Assembly (NCBI RefSeq): GCF_002243385.1
Contig: NZ_CP016199.1
Span: 11,425 to 60,693, forward strand
Length of the DNA stretch: 49,269 bases
Origin: Mogibacterium pumilum
Lineage (GTDB): Bacteria > Bacillota > Clostridia > Peptostreptococcales > Anaerovoracaceae
Direction: 5' to 3'
Below the pieces are notes generated by a model. That model ran no database searches and was not told the origin of the DNA. It saw nothing but the letters and a program-made list of their open reading frames with translations. Below, piece after piece: positions 25,540 to 34,510 of this stretch; position 1 is the stretch's first letter; the number at the start of each line of letters is the position of its first letter. A program made the translations under genes and the position numbers.

Positions 25540-27087
25540 CTACTTATTAAGGTCGTCAATATCATCAATCATACCTTTTATTTTAGACACTCCCCCGACT
25601 ACCGACGAGAGGCTATCAGCTTTTATCCCAGGCAATAGCTCTTTGACATTACTACCTTTTACCGAATTGTTGTTAACTCCTTTTATGTATTCATCCTTAA
25701 GACCTCGCCTATGCTCAGTGAATTCATCTACCATAGAAACATTGCTCATCTCCTTGACTGTTTCCTTCTCATATGTATGACGTGCACCTGCATTCCTATA
25801 CCTTGAATACATCGCAGCAAAGAATATTACTCCCGGCAAAAGAAGCGCCCAGCGATAATCAGAATCCCATTTCACCAAATCACTTCCCAGTAATATAGCC
25901 AAAGCACCTCCGAATAACTCAATTATTATTGATACTATCCACAGTTTAGTCATATCGATAGGAACACTTCCCATAGTCTCCTTCGTTCTAGCATTAACTG
26001 CAACATAGTGGAGTAAATTCTTTTTGCCTTTAACCTGCATATAGCTATATAACCATACGGGTAGATATGCGGCATTCCAAGACTCGCCCTTTACCTCGAA
26101 TTTATCAACGTCCCAAGCAACACCTCTATCATATTCTTTCAAAGTGTCATTCGCAGCAAATCTAGCAATATCGTTAGACTGAGTTTTTACCAAATCCCTT
26201 ATATGATCGATATTGACATCACGTTTCTGCGAGGTGTACCCACGGAGATAATTTGCATTGTATTCAACACATTTATCAGTATCAAAGGGCATAATCGAGT
26301 TTATGATATTTGTTGTCTTTTCATTTGAAGAAACATTCAGTTTATCGGCACTTGCCTCAACCGTAAGATCGTCTATTACGATATCAAAATCACGTTCAAC
26401 GTGATATGCATCAGCATCATAGCGATCCTCTTCTTTATCACCGTTCGTTACAGTGTACTTTCTAACAAGCTTTTCTCCTGTACCCGAGAGATGTGAGTGA
26501 GCATTTACATCTATAATCATATAAGGGAAGTATACTCCACAGATATTTTCAGAAGTAAACTCTTTGGTGAACCGCGGATGTGCAAAAAACTTTCGCTTTC
26601 CTACAAACTCATCAATTTTCGCTTGTGCATCGACTTTAGTTACATTGAAAGGAAGTACGACATCCGGAACCGCACCATTAGGAACGGCAGAGTTAACTGA
26701 TAGCATATTTCTGCACCAGTGACACCTAGCCTGCCCTGCAGAAGCTGTGTCTATAACTACTTCAGCACCGCAACTTTCACACTTAAGGGTCAACACATCC
26801 TCTGCATCGGCTATAATATCTGATGCTCCTTTTGAGGTATGAATTCCTTCCAGTTCAGCTATATTATCAGGCTGCTCAACAACTTCAGGCTCAAATACAT
26901 GCCTGCAGAAGTTGCATCGAAGTTTCCCTGTAGTCGGATTAAGCTCTATATCAGTAGCTCCGCATTTAGGACACTTAATCTGACCATCTTTTCGTTCGTC
27001 TCCTAATTGTTCTTCAGTGTGGCTATCTTGGTAAACAGAGCCCTCTCCCTCAATTATCGTCTCTACATAATCTTTATCATCTATCAT
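25540..27087 (-). CDS. Zinc-ribbon membrane protein, YdjG-like
   Basis: 515 residues. Three ribbon-like clusters lie in the N-terminal third: C-P-K-C paired with C-N-F-C, then C-E-S-C paired with C-H-W-C. A large soluble beta domain follows (P-F-N-V-T-K, then Y-F-P-Y-M-I-I-D-V), then two adjacent membrane helices (about 390-435) and a cytoplasmic tail. This matches the TFIIB-type zinc-ribbon membrane proteins encoded with SPFH proteins, as in the B. subtilis ydjGHI set that works with PspA in membrane stress. The SPFH gene lies two genes upstream here. AAGGAG precedes the ATG at 27087; the frame is open 22 codons further. The identification as YdjG is inferred. Confidence 0.75.
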   Translation of the reverse strand: MIDDKDYVETIIEGEGSVYQDSHTEEQLGDERKDGQIKCPKCGATDIELNPTTGKLRCNFCRHVFEPEVVEQPDNIAELEGIHTSKGASDIIADAEDVLTLKCESCGAEVVIDTASAGQARCHWCRNMLSVNSAVPNGAVPDVVLPFNVTKVDAQAKIDEFVGKRKFFAHPRFTKEFTSENICGVYFPYMIIDVNAHSHLSGTGEKLVRKYTVTNGDKEEDRYDADAYHVERDFDIVIDDLTVEASADKLNVSSNEKTTNIINSIMPFDTDKCVEYNANYLRGYTSQKRDVNIDHIRDLVKTQSNDIARFAANDTLKEYDRGVAWDVDKFEVKGESWNAAYLPVWLYSYMQVKGKKNLLHYVAVNARTKETMGSVPIDMTKLWIVSIIIELFGGALAILLGSDLVKWDSDYRWALLLPGVIFFAAMYSRYRNAGARHTYEKETVKEMSNVSMVDEFTEHRRGLKDEYIKGVNNNSVKGSNVKELLPGIKADSLSSVVGGVSKIKGMIDDIDDLNK

Positions 27088-27369
27088 ATCCGTCTCCTTG
27101 GTTATAGAGAAGGTATCGGAAAATGTACTTTCTTGAGCAAATTTCCTACCCATCTATTGAACAAATACACCGCTTGTGGCACAGCAGAATGCTATGATTA
27201 GCAGGTTAAAGCTAAACTATAATTTATCCCTATTGGTATTAGTAATATGAATTATGAATATATTAACCTTTTGTTAACTGCTTTAACCACTTCATACGAC
27301 ACTATATGCGTCGTAAAAATGCTATACCACAAGCGGAAAATATTGTATCAATTATAGTTAAACGATATA

Positions 27370-27786
27370 TTACTTCTCTTCTTTTTTAAACGCTTTTGTC
27401 GCTATGGCTACAATACCGCCCACAACTATAACAATTGCACCTATTAGACCCACATAAAATCCAGGTCCATAGCTAAATTCTACTTTATAGCCTTTGAACT
27501 CATCCTTAAATGTGGATGTAAGTAAAGCCCAAAGACCACACTGAAGAAGTCCGAATATTATTACAGGAATTCTTTTCTTAAGTAGCACAAACAAAGTTGC
27601 CAAAATAGGAGCTATCAGAAAGAGAAAAACTGTTCCCGTTCGTCCTTGGCTCTTATATGCATTGTAGATAGAATCACTCACATTTTCACCTAAAAAAGAT
27701 GCTTTATACAGTGTTAGGAATAAGGAAATAATCGTTAACACTAAACCAGCAATTACAATAAGTTGTACTCTTCTATTCTTATCCAT
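27370..27786 (-). CDS. Four-helix membrane protein (unknown)
   Basis: 138 residues with about four hydrophobic segments (residues 8-28, 52-70, 74-92, 108-130) and a lysine-rich C-terminus. AGGAGG precedes the start. It lies 53 bases after the SPFH gene and 282 before the zinc-ribbon gene, so it probably belongs to the same membrane-stress set. I do not recognise the family. Confidence 0.75.
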   Translation of the reverse strand: MDKNRRVQLIVIAGLVLTIISLFLTLYKASFLGENVSDSIYNAYKSQGRTGTVFLFLIAPILATLFVLLKKRIPVIIFGLLQCGLWALLTSTFKDEFKGYKVEFSYGPGFYVGLIGAIVIVVGGIVAIATKAFKKEEK

Positions 27787-27839
27787 TTTCTGTTCCTCCT
27801 ATGTCCTCAAAATAACTTCTTGTTCATAATTCATATACT

Positions 27840-29168
27840 TTATAATCCGAGAAGCTGCCTCTTAATTCTGTCAAATTCTTCTTGTGTTATTACACCTGCA
27901 TCAAGAAGCTTCTTCATCTCAATCAACTTTGCAGTAGAGTCTACAGGTTGTTGAGGCTGCTGTGGCTGTTGTCCATACATCTGATCCTGTGACTGCTGTG
28001 ATTGCTGTGGCTGTTGTCCATACATCTGATCCTGTGACTGTTGCGGTTGCTGTGGCTGCTGTCCATACATCTGATCCTGTGGCTGCTGCGGTTGCTGTGG
28101 CTGTTGTCCGAAGCCTGGCTGATATGTACCTTGATTATTAGGCTGTTGCATTCCTCCCATTACGTTTCCAGCAGCACCCATTCCCATGCCCATAAACGCC
28201 ATATTTGCACCACCACCATTTTCTCCTGCAGCCTGCATTCCTCTAGCAACAGACTGTTGCATAAAGGAATTTCCACGAGCACCAGAGAGTGCATCTGCAC
28301 GCTTTACATCCTTCATCATAAGCTTTGTATCTTCATCGTATTCGATAGACATAATAGCAGTTTTTACGATTTCAAGCCCTCTATCTTGACGCCACTGATA
28401 TGCATCATCTACGGCCTTCGAAAGAGCCTGTGCAAAACCAATTTGATCGCCCTGAATCTTACTCATTCTATTTCCTTTAGAAGGGTCATTTGTATAATTC
28501 GAAAATGCGGCAGACAGACTTCCTACTACCTCATTAAACAGCTGCTCTCCTGCAGGATTATCCATATCAGCAAAGTCAAACTCAGGTGCATTCGGCGAAA
28601 CATATGACACAGGAACAAAGTTCTTTACGAATAGTACAGGATCTACTATCTTGAGCGTATATGTTCCTCTTGTAACTGCACCAACCTGTGTTCCGAAATA
28701 TGCATCATCCCAATAGATTTCAGACTGTGTTCCAAATCTATTGTTAGGAATCTCCTTCATATTTACATAAAATACAAGCTGCTGTGCTCCTGGAATACCG
28801 CCAAACTTAAACCGCTCCCATGACTGCTTTACAAGTGCATCCATCGGGCTGTCTCCAGCAAATATGGACTTCGCATTAGGATTATCACTTGAATATTCAT
28901 AGCCACCGGCTTCAGTTATAATTCCTGTGATTGCACCATCCTGCATGGTAATAAGCGCTGTTCCCTCCGGAACTACTACCTTGCTGCCATTAGATATTAT
29001 GTTTTCACTTCCTTTGTAGTTAGCGCCTCTCCCCTTATTTGTTCCCATCGGAACACCAGGGAATACGCCTGCGGTTGCAGATACATTTGACTTAGGACCA
29101 TAGAAGTCCTTCCACTGATCTGCTAGAGTTCCGCCTATAGAGCCCTTGACTGCTTGAATAAAACCCAT
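27840..29168 (-). CDS. SPFH-domain protein with SHOCT tail, YdjI-like
   Basis: 442 residues. The N-terminal two thirds match the SPFH/virion-core-protein-like family (start M-G-F-I-Q-A-V-K-G-S-I-G-G-T-L-A-D-Q-W, then G-S-K-V-V-V-P-E-G). A glycine/methionine-rich stretch and a Q-P-rich repeat (about 345-410) lead to a C-terminal SHOCT-like helix pair (L-L-D-A-G-V-I-T-Q-E-E-F-D). YdjI in B. subtilis sits at the membrane with PspA. AGGAGG stands just before the start. It is the first gene of the likely set and follows a terminator. Confidence 0.88.
   Translation of the reverse strand: MGFIQAVKGSIGGTLADQWKDFYGPKSNVSATAGVFPGVPMGTNKGRGANYKGSENIISNGSKVVVPEGTALITMQDGAITGIITEAGGYEYSSDNPNAKSIFAGDSPMDALVKQSWERFKFGGIPGAQQLVFYVNMKEIPNNRFGTQSEIYWDDAYFGTQVGAVTRGTYTLKIVDPVLFVKNFVPVSYVSPNAPEFDFADMDNPAGEQLFNEVVGSLSAAFSNYTNDPSKGNRMSKIQGDQIGFAQALSKAVDDAYQWRQDRGLEIVKTAIMSIEYDEDTKLMMKDVKRADALSGARGNSFMQQSVARGMQAAGENGGGANMAFMGMGMGAAGNVMGGMQQPNNQGTYQPGFGQQPQQPQQPQDQMYGQQPQQPQQSQDQMYGQQPQQSQQSQDQMYGQQPQQPQQPVDSTAKLIEMKKLLDAGVITQEEFDRIKRQLLGL
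27973..28107. repeat. Three 45-bp tandem repeats inside the SPFH gene
   Basis: The CCATACATCTGATCCTGTG core recurs at 27973, 28018 and 28063, an exact 45-base period, encoding 15-residue Q-P-rich units around D-Q-M-Y-G. In-frame copy-number change is possible. Confidence 0.9.
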
Positions 29169-29308
29169 GGGTTACCTCCTATAATTCTAACTATTCTTTC
29201 TACAAAATACGGCAGTTCGGTAGTTCATAAATCTTCTCAATAACTGATTTCTTGTATTACACCGAATTACCATCCTATTAATGATAGGTTATCTTTTATA
29301 CCAAATTT

Positions 29309-29334
29309 AAAAAAGTACCCTAAGGGTACTTTTC
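29309..29334. terminator. Terminator after LuxR-type gene
   Basis: The stem AAAAGTACCC / GGGTACTTTT with loop TTA on the minus strand is followed by six Ts. It can end the LuxR-type transcript and insulate the SPFH gene. Confidence 0.85.
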
Positions 29335-29355
29335 GCTAAATATTACTGACACTAC

Positions 29356-30828
29356 TTAATAGTAGACTTGATTTAGCAATTCTTTCAATTCCTCTGTCAT
29401 GCCACACCTATCAAATAGCTTTACATACATGACAATCTCTTCTTTAGACTTGATTCCAAGCTTATGATATATGTTCTTCGTGTGCTTTTTTACGGTGTTT
29501 ATGCTAATAAACTCTAAATCTGCTATTTCTGCAGCATTACATTCACATGCATAATCATAGAATATTTTTTTCTCTTGAGGCGTAAGCGAAGACAGATTCT
29601 TCAAGAATTCATCAAGCGCCTCACGAAGACTTGGTGGAATTTCATTTACCGACATATATGGAGTTGATCTCACAAGAGATGATATTGCCTCTTCAGCTGA
29701 AATTTCATTGATAGTTTCAATTGCATTTATATAAGGATCATCCACAATATCCATAAGGTTTGCTAGCGTTTTTACATCGTGCATGAGAGTAATTTTACAA
29801 ATCTGAACAGGAAACTCTACTTCTTGATTGCGATACTTAATTCTTTGATTAAAGAATATTTTAATATCGGAAATCATTTCATCCTCTTCGTTCTTTGCCT
29901 CCGGTTCAACTACAATAGCAAAGACACCTCTTTCACAGTAAAACACTCTTGAACTGCGTGAAATTGTCTTGAGTTTGCTGCCAATAAATGATAGTAAAAG
30001 ATTAAATTTCGAATTTCCGCTCGAGGCTGCTCGAAAGAATTCCTTCCTATAGAGTTTGATGAGAATCACATCTGCACTAACTTGGCTATCAAAACATAGC
30101 ACAGAATTTTTCACAAAAGAATACCTATTAAAAATTCCTGTAGTATAATCATATATATTGTCAAGGCTATCTATAGATGAGGACAGACACATCAGTGCCA
30201 ACGCCTGAAAAAATAGCTCAATAAGCTGGTGTTTCATAAAGAATAGTTGAATTACAATAGGAACCACTGAAAAAACAAGCATAATAAGCAGTAGTCTCCG
30301 CTGTGCCTTTACTATGAGCTTCTTATGTTTGATTACTATCATAATGGCCATAAGCATATACATAACTGCACCCGCATTATATATATACATTCCCACTCCA
30401 TGCTGGTAAATATTTTTGTCATCATAGTAAAAAACGGAATTAGTAATAGGATTAAGCAGTAGTGTTGATGCCATTATCAAAACTGCAGGAGCAAAAAACA
30501 GCACTTTTTGAAATTTTGTTGCATTTATATACAACTTAAGAGATACAACAATAAATATTGTAAATATAATTGGCTCGCTTCCATGGGTAATGATGTACAA
30601 ATAGTTTAGAATACTCCTCGTTAGAAGCGAATATGAATCAATATATGAATTAACAACTGAACTAACAATATCAAAAATCGCTGATAGTTGATGCATAATC
30701 AAAACCGAAAAAAATATTCGATTTTCAAGTATCTGCATGTCATTTCGCACTGTCATGAAAGAAGCAGTTATTAGTATTATAAAAATTGCAGCTATATCAA
30801 ACGAAACATTGTACATCATAGGCATCAT
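29356..30828 (-). CDS. Membrane LuxR-type regulator with degenerate GGDEF-like middle
   Basis: About 490 residues from the ATG at 30828; an in-frame TTG at 30882 would add 18. Neither start has a strong ribosome site. Seven or so membrane helices fill the first 220 residues. The middle opens with D-Y-T-T-G-I-F-N-R-Y-S-F, the entry motif of GGDEF domains, and has Y-C-E-R-G-V-F-A-I-V-V where Y-G-G-D-E-F-A-I would be, so catalysis is unlikely. The C-terminus is a LuxR helix-turn-helix (L-T-P-Q-E-K-K-I, then N-T-V-K-K-H-T-K-N-I-Y-H-K-L-G-I). It probably senses a membrane or small-molecule signal and regulates from the membrane. The targets are unknown; the SPFH set next door is a candidate. Confidence 0.75.
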   Translation of the reverse strand: MMPMMYNVSFDIAAIFIILITASFMTVRNDMQILENRIFFSVLIMHQLSAIFDIVSSVVNSYIDSYSLLTRSILNYLYIITHGSEPIIFTIFIVVSLKLYINATKFQKVLFFAPAVLIMASTLLLNPITNSVFYYDDKNIYQHGVGMYIYNAGAVMYMLMAIMIVIKHKKLIVKAQRRLLLIMLVFSVVPIVIQLFFMKHQLIELFFQALALMCLSSSIDSLDNIYDYTTGIFNRYSFVKNSVLCFDSQVSADVILIKLYRKEFFRAASSGNSKFNLLLSFIGSKLKTISRSSRVFYCERGVFAIVVEPEAKNEEDEMISDIKIFFNQRIKYRNQEVEFPVQICKITLMHDVKTLANLMDIVDDPYINAIETINEISAEEAISSLVRSTPYMSVNEIPPSLREALDEFLKNLSSLTPQEKKIFYDYACECNAAEIADLEFISINTVKKHTKNIYHKLGIKSKEEIVMYVKLFDRCGMTEELKELLNQVYY

Positions 30829-30859
30829 TGTGTTGTCAAATTCCGCAGAATTATTTATA

Positions 30860-30889
30860 TAAATAATCGACGATAAAAGCAAAATTCAA
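30860..30889 (-). promoter_or_regulatory. Possible promoter of the LuxR-type gene
   Basis: -35 TTGAAT (30884-30889) and -10 TATTTA (30860-30865) on the minus strand, spacer 18. The -35 lies within the palindrome TTCAATATTGAA. It supports a start downstream of 30850. Confidence 0.35.
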
Positions 30890-31268
30890 TATTGAATTAA
30901 AAATATTGCCACTGATAATGTCTAAATCTATATATTTAGATTACAGTGCATTCCATTGAATTATATATTACTAGCACATAATTCACAATAATCTGAAAAT
31001 ACATATATTTATATAGTGAAAATACACTACATTTATAAAGATGTAAATCATAATTATATTTTGCCTTAATTTCAAACTTGTTATTTATATTTATAATATC
31101 ATTAAGTTCATAGCCCACTACATCTATTTTTCTGTATAATATTAGTAATTTAGAATTTAATTTATTTCGATTTATTTTATATATTCATTAATATAGTTTG
31201 TAGCTATTGAAGCCTGCAGCTACATATTAAATACTGATTCATAAAACTAACATATGGAGAATATTAAC
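30890..31268. other. AT-rich intergenic region, no gene seen
   Basis: Divergent promoters of the LuxR-type gene and the phosphohexomutase must lie here. It is very AT-rich with many short hairpins. A 60-codon frame on the minus strand lacks a ribosome site and credible composition. I see no RNA gene. Confidence 0.5.
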
Positions 31269-32765
31269 ATGGGTAAGGAAATTTTAAAGCTCCAAAACGG
31301 TAGCGACATTCGTGGAATTGCGATGAACGGCGTTGAGGGGGAAGATGTAAATCTGACGCGATATAACGCACTCGCGATAGGCGCAGCTTTTGCGCATTGG
31401 TTAGGATTCAAGACGGGAAAGAATTCGTTTGATCTCAAGATATGTGTTGGTCGAGACCCTCGTATTACAGGTCCAGACCTCGCCGATGCACTCATGTCGG
31501 GTATGGCTTATCTCGGCGTACAGGTTAGCGATGCAGGACTCGCTTCTACACCGGCAATGTACATGTCGACGGTTATGCCGTACTACGAGTTCGATGGAGC
31601 GATAATGGTTACGGCGAGCCACTTGCCATTTAACAGAAATGGATTCAAGTTCTTCACCGCAGAAGGCGGCCTCAACAAAGCAGATATCAAGGAAGTCCTC
31701 GAGTATGCGGCAAGCGCACATATACTTCCTTTTGAATACAACGCTGAGAGTGTGAATCTCATGCAGATGTATGCTGCTCACCTCCGTTCGATGATTAGCA
31801 TGGGAGTTGGCGGTGATTTAAGCAATCTGAAAATCGTTGTCGATGCGGGAAATGGTGCTGGAGGCTTCTTTGCAAATAACGTCCTCGCTCCGCTCGGTGC
31901 TGATATAAGTGGTAGCCAGTTCCTCGATCCAGATGGCAATTTCCCTAACCACCAGCCAAACCCTGAGAACAAAGAAGCTATGGAGTCGATTTGCAAGCAG
32001 GTGCGTGAGACTGGCGCTGACCTCGGAATCATATTTGACACGGACGTTGACAGAAGTGCAGCCGTAACTTCTGAAGGTAAGCCTATCAGCAGAAATGCAA
32101 TCGTTGCTCTTGCCGCGGCAATCGGTGCAGATGATTATCCTGGCGGTACTGTCGTTACTGATAGCATCACTTCCAACGAACTGCACACATTTCTCAAGGA
32201 CAAACTCGGTTTAAAGCACTTCAGGTACAAGAGGGGTTACAAGAACGTTATAAACAAAGCTATTGAACTATCAAAAGATGGAGAAAATGCATTTCTCGCT
32301 ATCGAGACTTCGGGTCACGCAGCCTACTCTGACAACTACTATCTGGATGACGGTGCATTCCTTGCAGTTCAGATTATTATCAATGCAGCTAACCTTAAGA
32401 AGGAAGGCAAAGGCATCGATTACATGATTACCGCACTTGCCGAGCCCGCTGAATCAGTAGAAATTAGATTTAATTTAACCACAGACAATTTCGGTGAGGT
32501 TGGAGACAATATCCTCGATGATATGAAAGTTTGGGCAGAACAGACTGAAGGCTTATCGCTCGAACTACCTAACTATGAAGGAGTCCGCATCAATTATAGC
32601 CTTGATGGTCACGATGGCTGGTTTTTGCTTAGAAAATCTCTTCACGACCCAGTAATGCCTCTAAATGTTGAGTCTGGCAGTGAGGGAGGAGTGAAACTAG
32701 TACTAGCTCTCATCAAAGACTTTCTTTCTGGAAGAGAAGGAATTGATATTTCCGTACTCAGCTAA
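31269..32765 (+). CDS. Phosphomannomutase / phosphoglucomutase
   Basis: 498-residue alpha-D-phosphohexomutase that moves phosphate between C1 and C6 of glucose or mannose for wall and capsule sugars. The catalytic Ser117 is in V-T-A-S-H-L-P-F-N-R-N-G, the metal loop is D-T-D-V-D-R, and the sugar loop E-T-S-G-H-A is present. S-H-L-P and D-T-D-V-D-R replace the commoner S-H-N-P and D-G-D-x-D-R. The ATG at 31269 has GGAG nine bases upstream; an ATG at 31254 is in frame but lacks a site. It is the only plus-strand gene in this region. Confidence 0.9.
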   Translation: MGKEILKLQNGSDIRGIAMNGVEGEDVNLTRYNALAIGAAFAHWLGFKTGKNSFDLKICVGRDPRITGPDLADALMSGMAYLGVQVSDAGLASTPAMYMSTVMPYYEFDGAIMVTASHLPFNRNGFKFFTAEGGLNKADIKEVLEYAASAHILPFEYNAESVNLMQMYAAHLRSMISMGVGGDLSNLKIVVDAGNGAGGFFANNVLAPLGADISGSQFLDPDGNFPNHQPNPENKEAMESICKQVRETGADLGIIFDTDVDRSAAVTSEGKPISRNAIVALAAAIGADDYPGGTVVTDSITSNELHTFLKDKLGLKHFRYKRGYKNVINKAIELSKDGENAFLAIETSGHAAYSDNYYLDDGAFLAVQIIINAANLKKEGKGIDYMITALAEPAESVEIRFNLTTDNFGEVGDNILDDMKVWAEQTEGLSLELPNYEGVRINYSLDGHDGWFLLRKSLHDPVMPLNVESGSEGGVKLVLALIKDFLSGREGIDISVLS

Positions 32766-32827
32766 CCAGTTAAATCAACATATATTTAAAAAATATGCAC
32801 AAAATATATACATAAAATATACAAGCA

Positions 32828-32858
32828 AGAGCTCCGAGATAAACTTTGGAGCTCTTTT
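32828..32858 (+). terminator. Terminator of phosphohexomutase
   Basis: The stem AGAGCTCC / GGAGCTCT with a 12-base loop is followed by TTTT. The convergent NfeD-like gene ends at 32863. Confidence 0.8.
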
Positions 32859-32862
32859 ATCG

Positions 32863-33477
32863 TTATTCGTTTGCAAACGCCTCTACTACGATATTATACC
32901 CTTCAATATCTATAGCTTTAACTTTTGTATCTATAGGAATAACCTCTCTACTGATAGCATGTAGAACCTCGTCTCCAAAATCAACCTTGCCCGTGAGTTT
33001 CAAATCGGTTATCGTTCTTCCAACATGCCCAATATATTTTTCACTTAAATCTTCCCTATTCCTAGCTGTAATATTGCTTACTACCGTAAATATAATAATA
33101 AACAACATAGCAAGGGCTGCTGTTACAGCTGGCGACAGACGTAATAAAGACATTCCAATAGCTGCTTCGAAAACTGCATTTGCATTAGATCCCGCGCTCT
33201 GGCATTTCCCATACCAAAATGGCAGATGGTGGCGCCTCTCAACAATATAGATAATTATAGAGTATAAACACATGAACACACCAAATCCCGTAAGCACTAT
33301 ATTTAAGCCGGATACATATGCACTTTGATTGTCACTACTATAAACATTCATATAAGTTTTTACGGAAAACGCATATAGCCCCCCTATAGCTAATCGGAAC
33401 ATTATCGTTAGCAGAATTAATGGAATAACCTGCCTTAGAGGGATATGATCTTTTACATAAGTTACTACCTTTTTCAT
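32863..33477 (-). CDS. Membrane protein with NfeD-like C-terminal domain
   Basis: 204 residues. Three or four hydrophobic helices (about 15-37, 58-80, 112-137) precede a soluble C-terminal domain of about 60 residues: G-H-V-G-R-T-I-T-D-L-K-L-T-G-K-V-D-F-G-D, then V-K-A-I-D-I-E-G-Y-N-I-V-V. That pattern is the OB-fold of NfeD proteins, which work with SPFH/flotillin proteins. No flotillin is adjacent, though an SPFH protein is encoded at 27840. AAGGAGG precedes the ATG. Function is inferred from the fold only. Confidence 0.75.
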   Translation of the reverse strand: MKKVVTYVKDHIPLRQVIPLILLTIMFRLAIGGLYAFSVKTYMNVYSSDNQSAYVSGLNIVLTGFGVFMCLYSIIIYIVERRHHLPFWYGKCQSAGSNANAVFEAAIGMSLLRLSPAVTAALAMLFIIIFTVVSNITARNREDLSEKYIGHVGRTITDLKLTGKVDFGDEVLHAISREVIPIDTKVKAIDIEGYNIVVEAFANE

Positions 33478-33524
33478 TTCATCCTCCTTTCAGAGTTATG
33501 ATATCAGACACATTTACGTAGTCT

Positions 33525-33591
33525 TATACAGGGCTCTTTCACCGCATTTATCGCTTTTACCATACGAACGATTATATGCTGAGCCCCTATA
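33525..33591 (-). ncRNA. Folded leader of the NfeD-like gene (class unknown)
   Basis: In the roughly 138-nt leader a nested hairpin forms: TATA/TATA, GGGCTC/GAGCCC (33581-33586 with 33531-33536), GCAT/ATGC (33576-33579 with 33544-33547) and ATCGT/GCGAT (33568-33572 with 33550-33554). It matches no riboswitch I know. It may regulate translation, or be chance in part. Confidence 0.35.
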
Positions 33592-33623
33592 CCCGTCGTA
33601 CTTGTTATATTATTTATATAATT

Positions 33624-33651
33624 ATGATATCACTTTAATATCACATGTCAA
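33624..33651 (-). promoter_or_regulatory. Promoter of the NfeD-like gene
   Basis: A consensus -35 TTGACA (33646-33651), a 16-base spacer and -10 TATCAT (33624-33629) on the minus strand. A nearby palindrome ATGTAC-N7-GTACAT (33661-33679) could be an operator. Confidence 0.65.
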
Positions 33652-33732
33652 TATATTTTCATGTACAAATAATGTACATTCTTCACTAGGAGTATTTGAA
33701 TACTTTGCTAGCTAAAATCATTACTTGCCACT

Positions 33733-33765
33733 AAAAAAGTGAGATACAGATAATCCGCATCTCAC
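33733..33765 (-). terminator. Terminator of V-ATPase operon
   Basis: On the minus strand the stem GTGAGAT / ATCTCAC with a 13-base loop is followed by six Ts, 33 bases after the subunit D stop. Confidence 0.85.
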
Positions 33766-33797
33766 TCATTCCTTATTAGATTGTTATGCCTAGGCTC

Positions 33798-34487
33798 TTA
33801 CTCTGCCATCTGGGCGAGAATTTCAGCATCCTTGGCACGCTGCTGCTCGATACTCTCTTGCAGCATCATGTCCTTAACTTTCATGAGCCTTGTCTGGTTA
33901 CCTCTTTCGTTCTCATCAAGCTTCATCTTGATATACTTGATGGTCTCCTTGTAATTCGGTATCTTGACATACTCAAGAGCATTAACACGTCTTCTGGTCT
34001 TTTCGATTTCATCAGCTATGAGCATAGCTTCTTTCTCCATACCTGCAAGCTGAAGTAGCTTAGGGAATAGAATCGACAGCTTCTCGATAGACTTGTCGAG
34101 TTCTCCTGAAGTGGTTGCAAATCCATATGGATATACGTTTCCAGTCTGTGTGTTCTCCTGCTCAAAATCAAAGGATGGAACGTCGATACTCATTACGTTT
34201 TTCTCTGTCGCAACGAGCTTTACACTCTGCTTAGGATACATTAGAGCTTCCTCCAGCATCTCCGGTGTCATTACGGCACGTGCTACAGAAAAGCTTCCAT
34301 ATACCTCTTCGAGCATTGGCTCCACCTCTTCACGAAGTGCTTTAATCTCTCTAGCGAGATCAAGAAAGATTCGCATAAGCTCATCTCTCTTATCCTTCAT
34401 GAGCTTGTGACCCTTGATAGCCACCTTGAGTTGCCCTTTAAGCTTAGACATGACCATTCTAGTTGGGTTAACATTTAGTCTTGCCAT
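33798..34487 (-). CDS. ntpD: V-type ATPase subunit D
   Basis: 229-residue central-stalk subunit that rotates inside the A3B3 head. It starts M-A-R-L-N-V-N-P-T-R-M, typical of the family, and consists of long N- and C-terminal coiled-coil helices (R-R-R-V-N-A-L-E-Y near the second). It is the last gene of the operon, followed by a terminator. The start at 34487 has AAAGGGATGATC before it and lies 23 bases after subunit B. Confidence 0.95.
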   Translation of the reverse strand: MARLNVNPTRMVMSKLKGQLKVAIKGHKLMKDKRDELMRIFLDLAREIKALREEVEPMLEEVYGSFSVARAVMTPEMLEEALMYPKQSVKLVATEKNVMSIDVPSFDFEQENTQTGNVYPYGFATTSGELDKSIEKLSILFPKLLQLAGMEKEAMLIADEIEKTRRRVNALEYVKIPNYKETIKYIKMKLDENERGNQTRLMKVKDMMLQESIEQQRAKDAEILAQMAE

Positions 34488-34510
34488 AAGATCATCCCTT
34501 TCTTACTAAG

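Noticed and set aside
27973-28107. CRISPR-like periodicity
   Set aside because: The 45-base period is continuous, in frame and encodes Q-P-rich protein repeats; there are no spacers.
30936-31118. 60-codon frame upstream of the LuxR-type gene
   Set aside because: AT-rich, no ribosome site, implausible composition (many Y, N, I).
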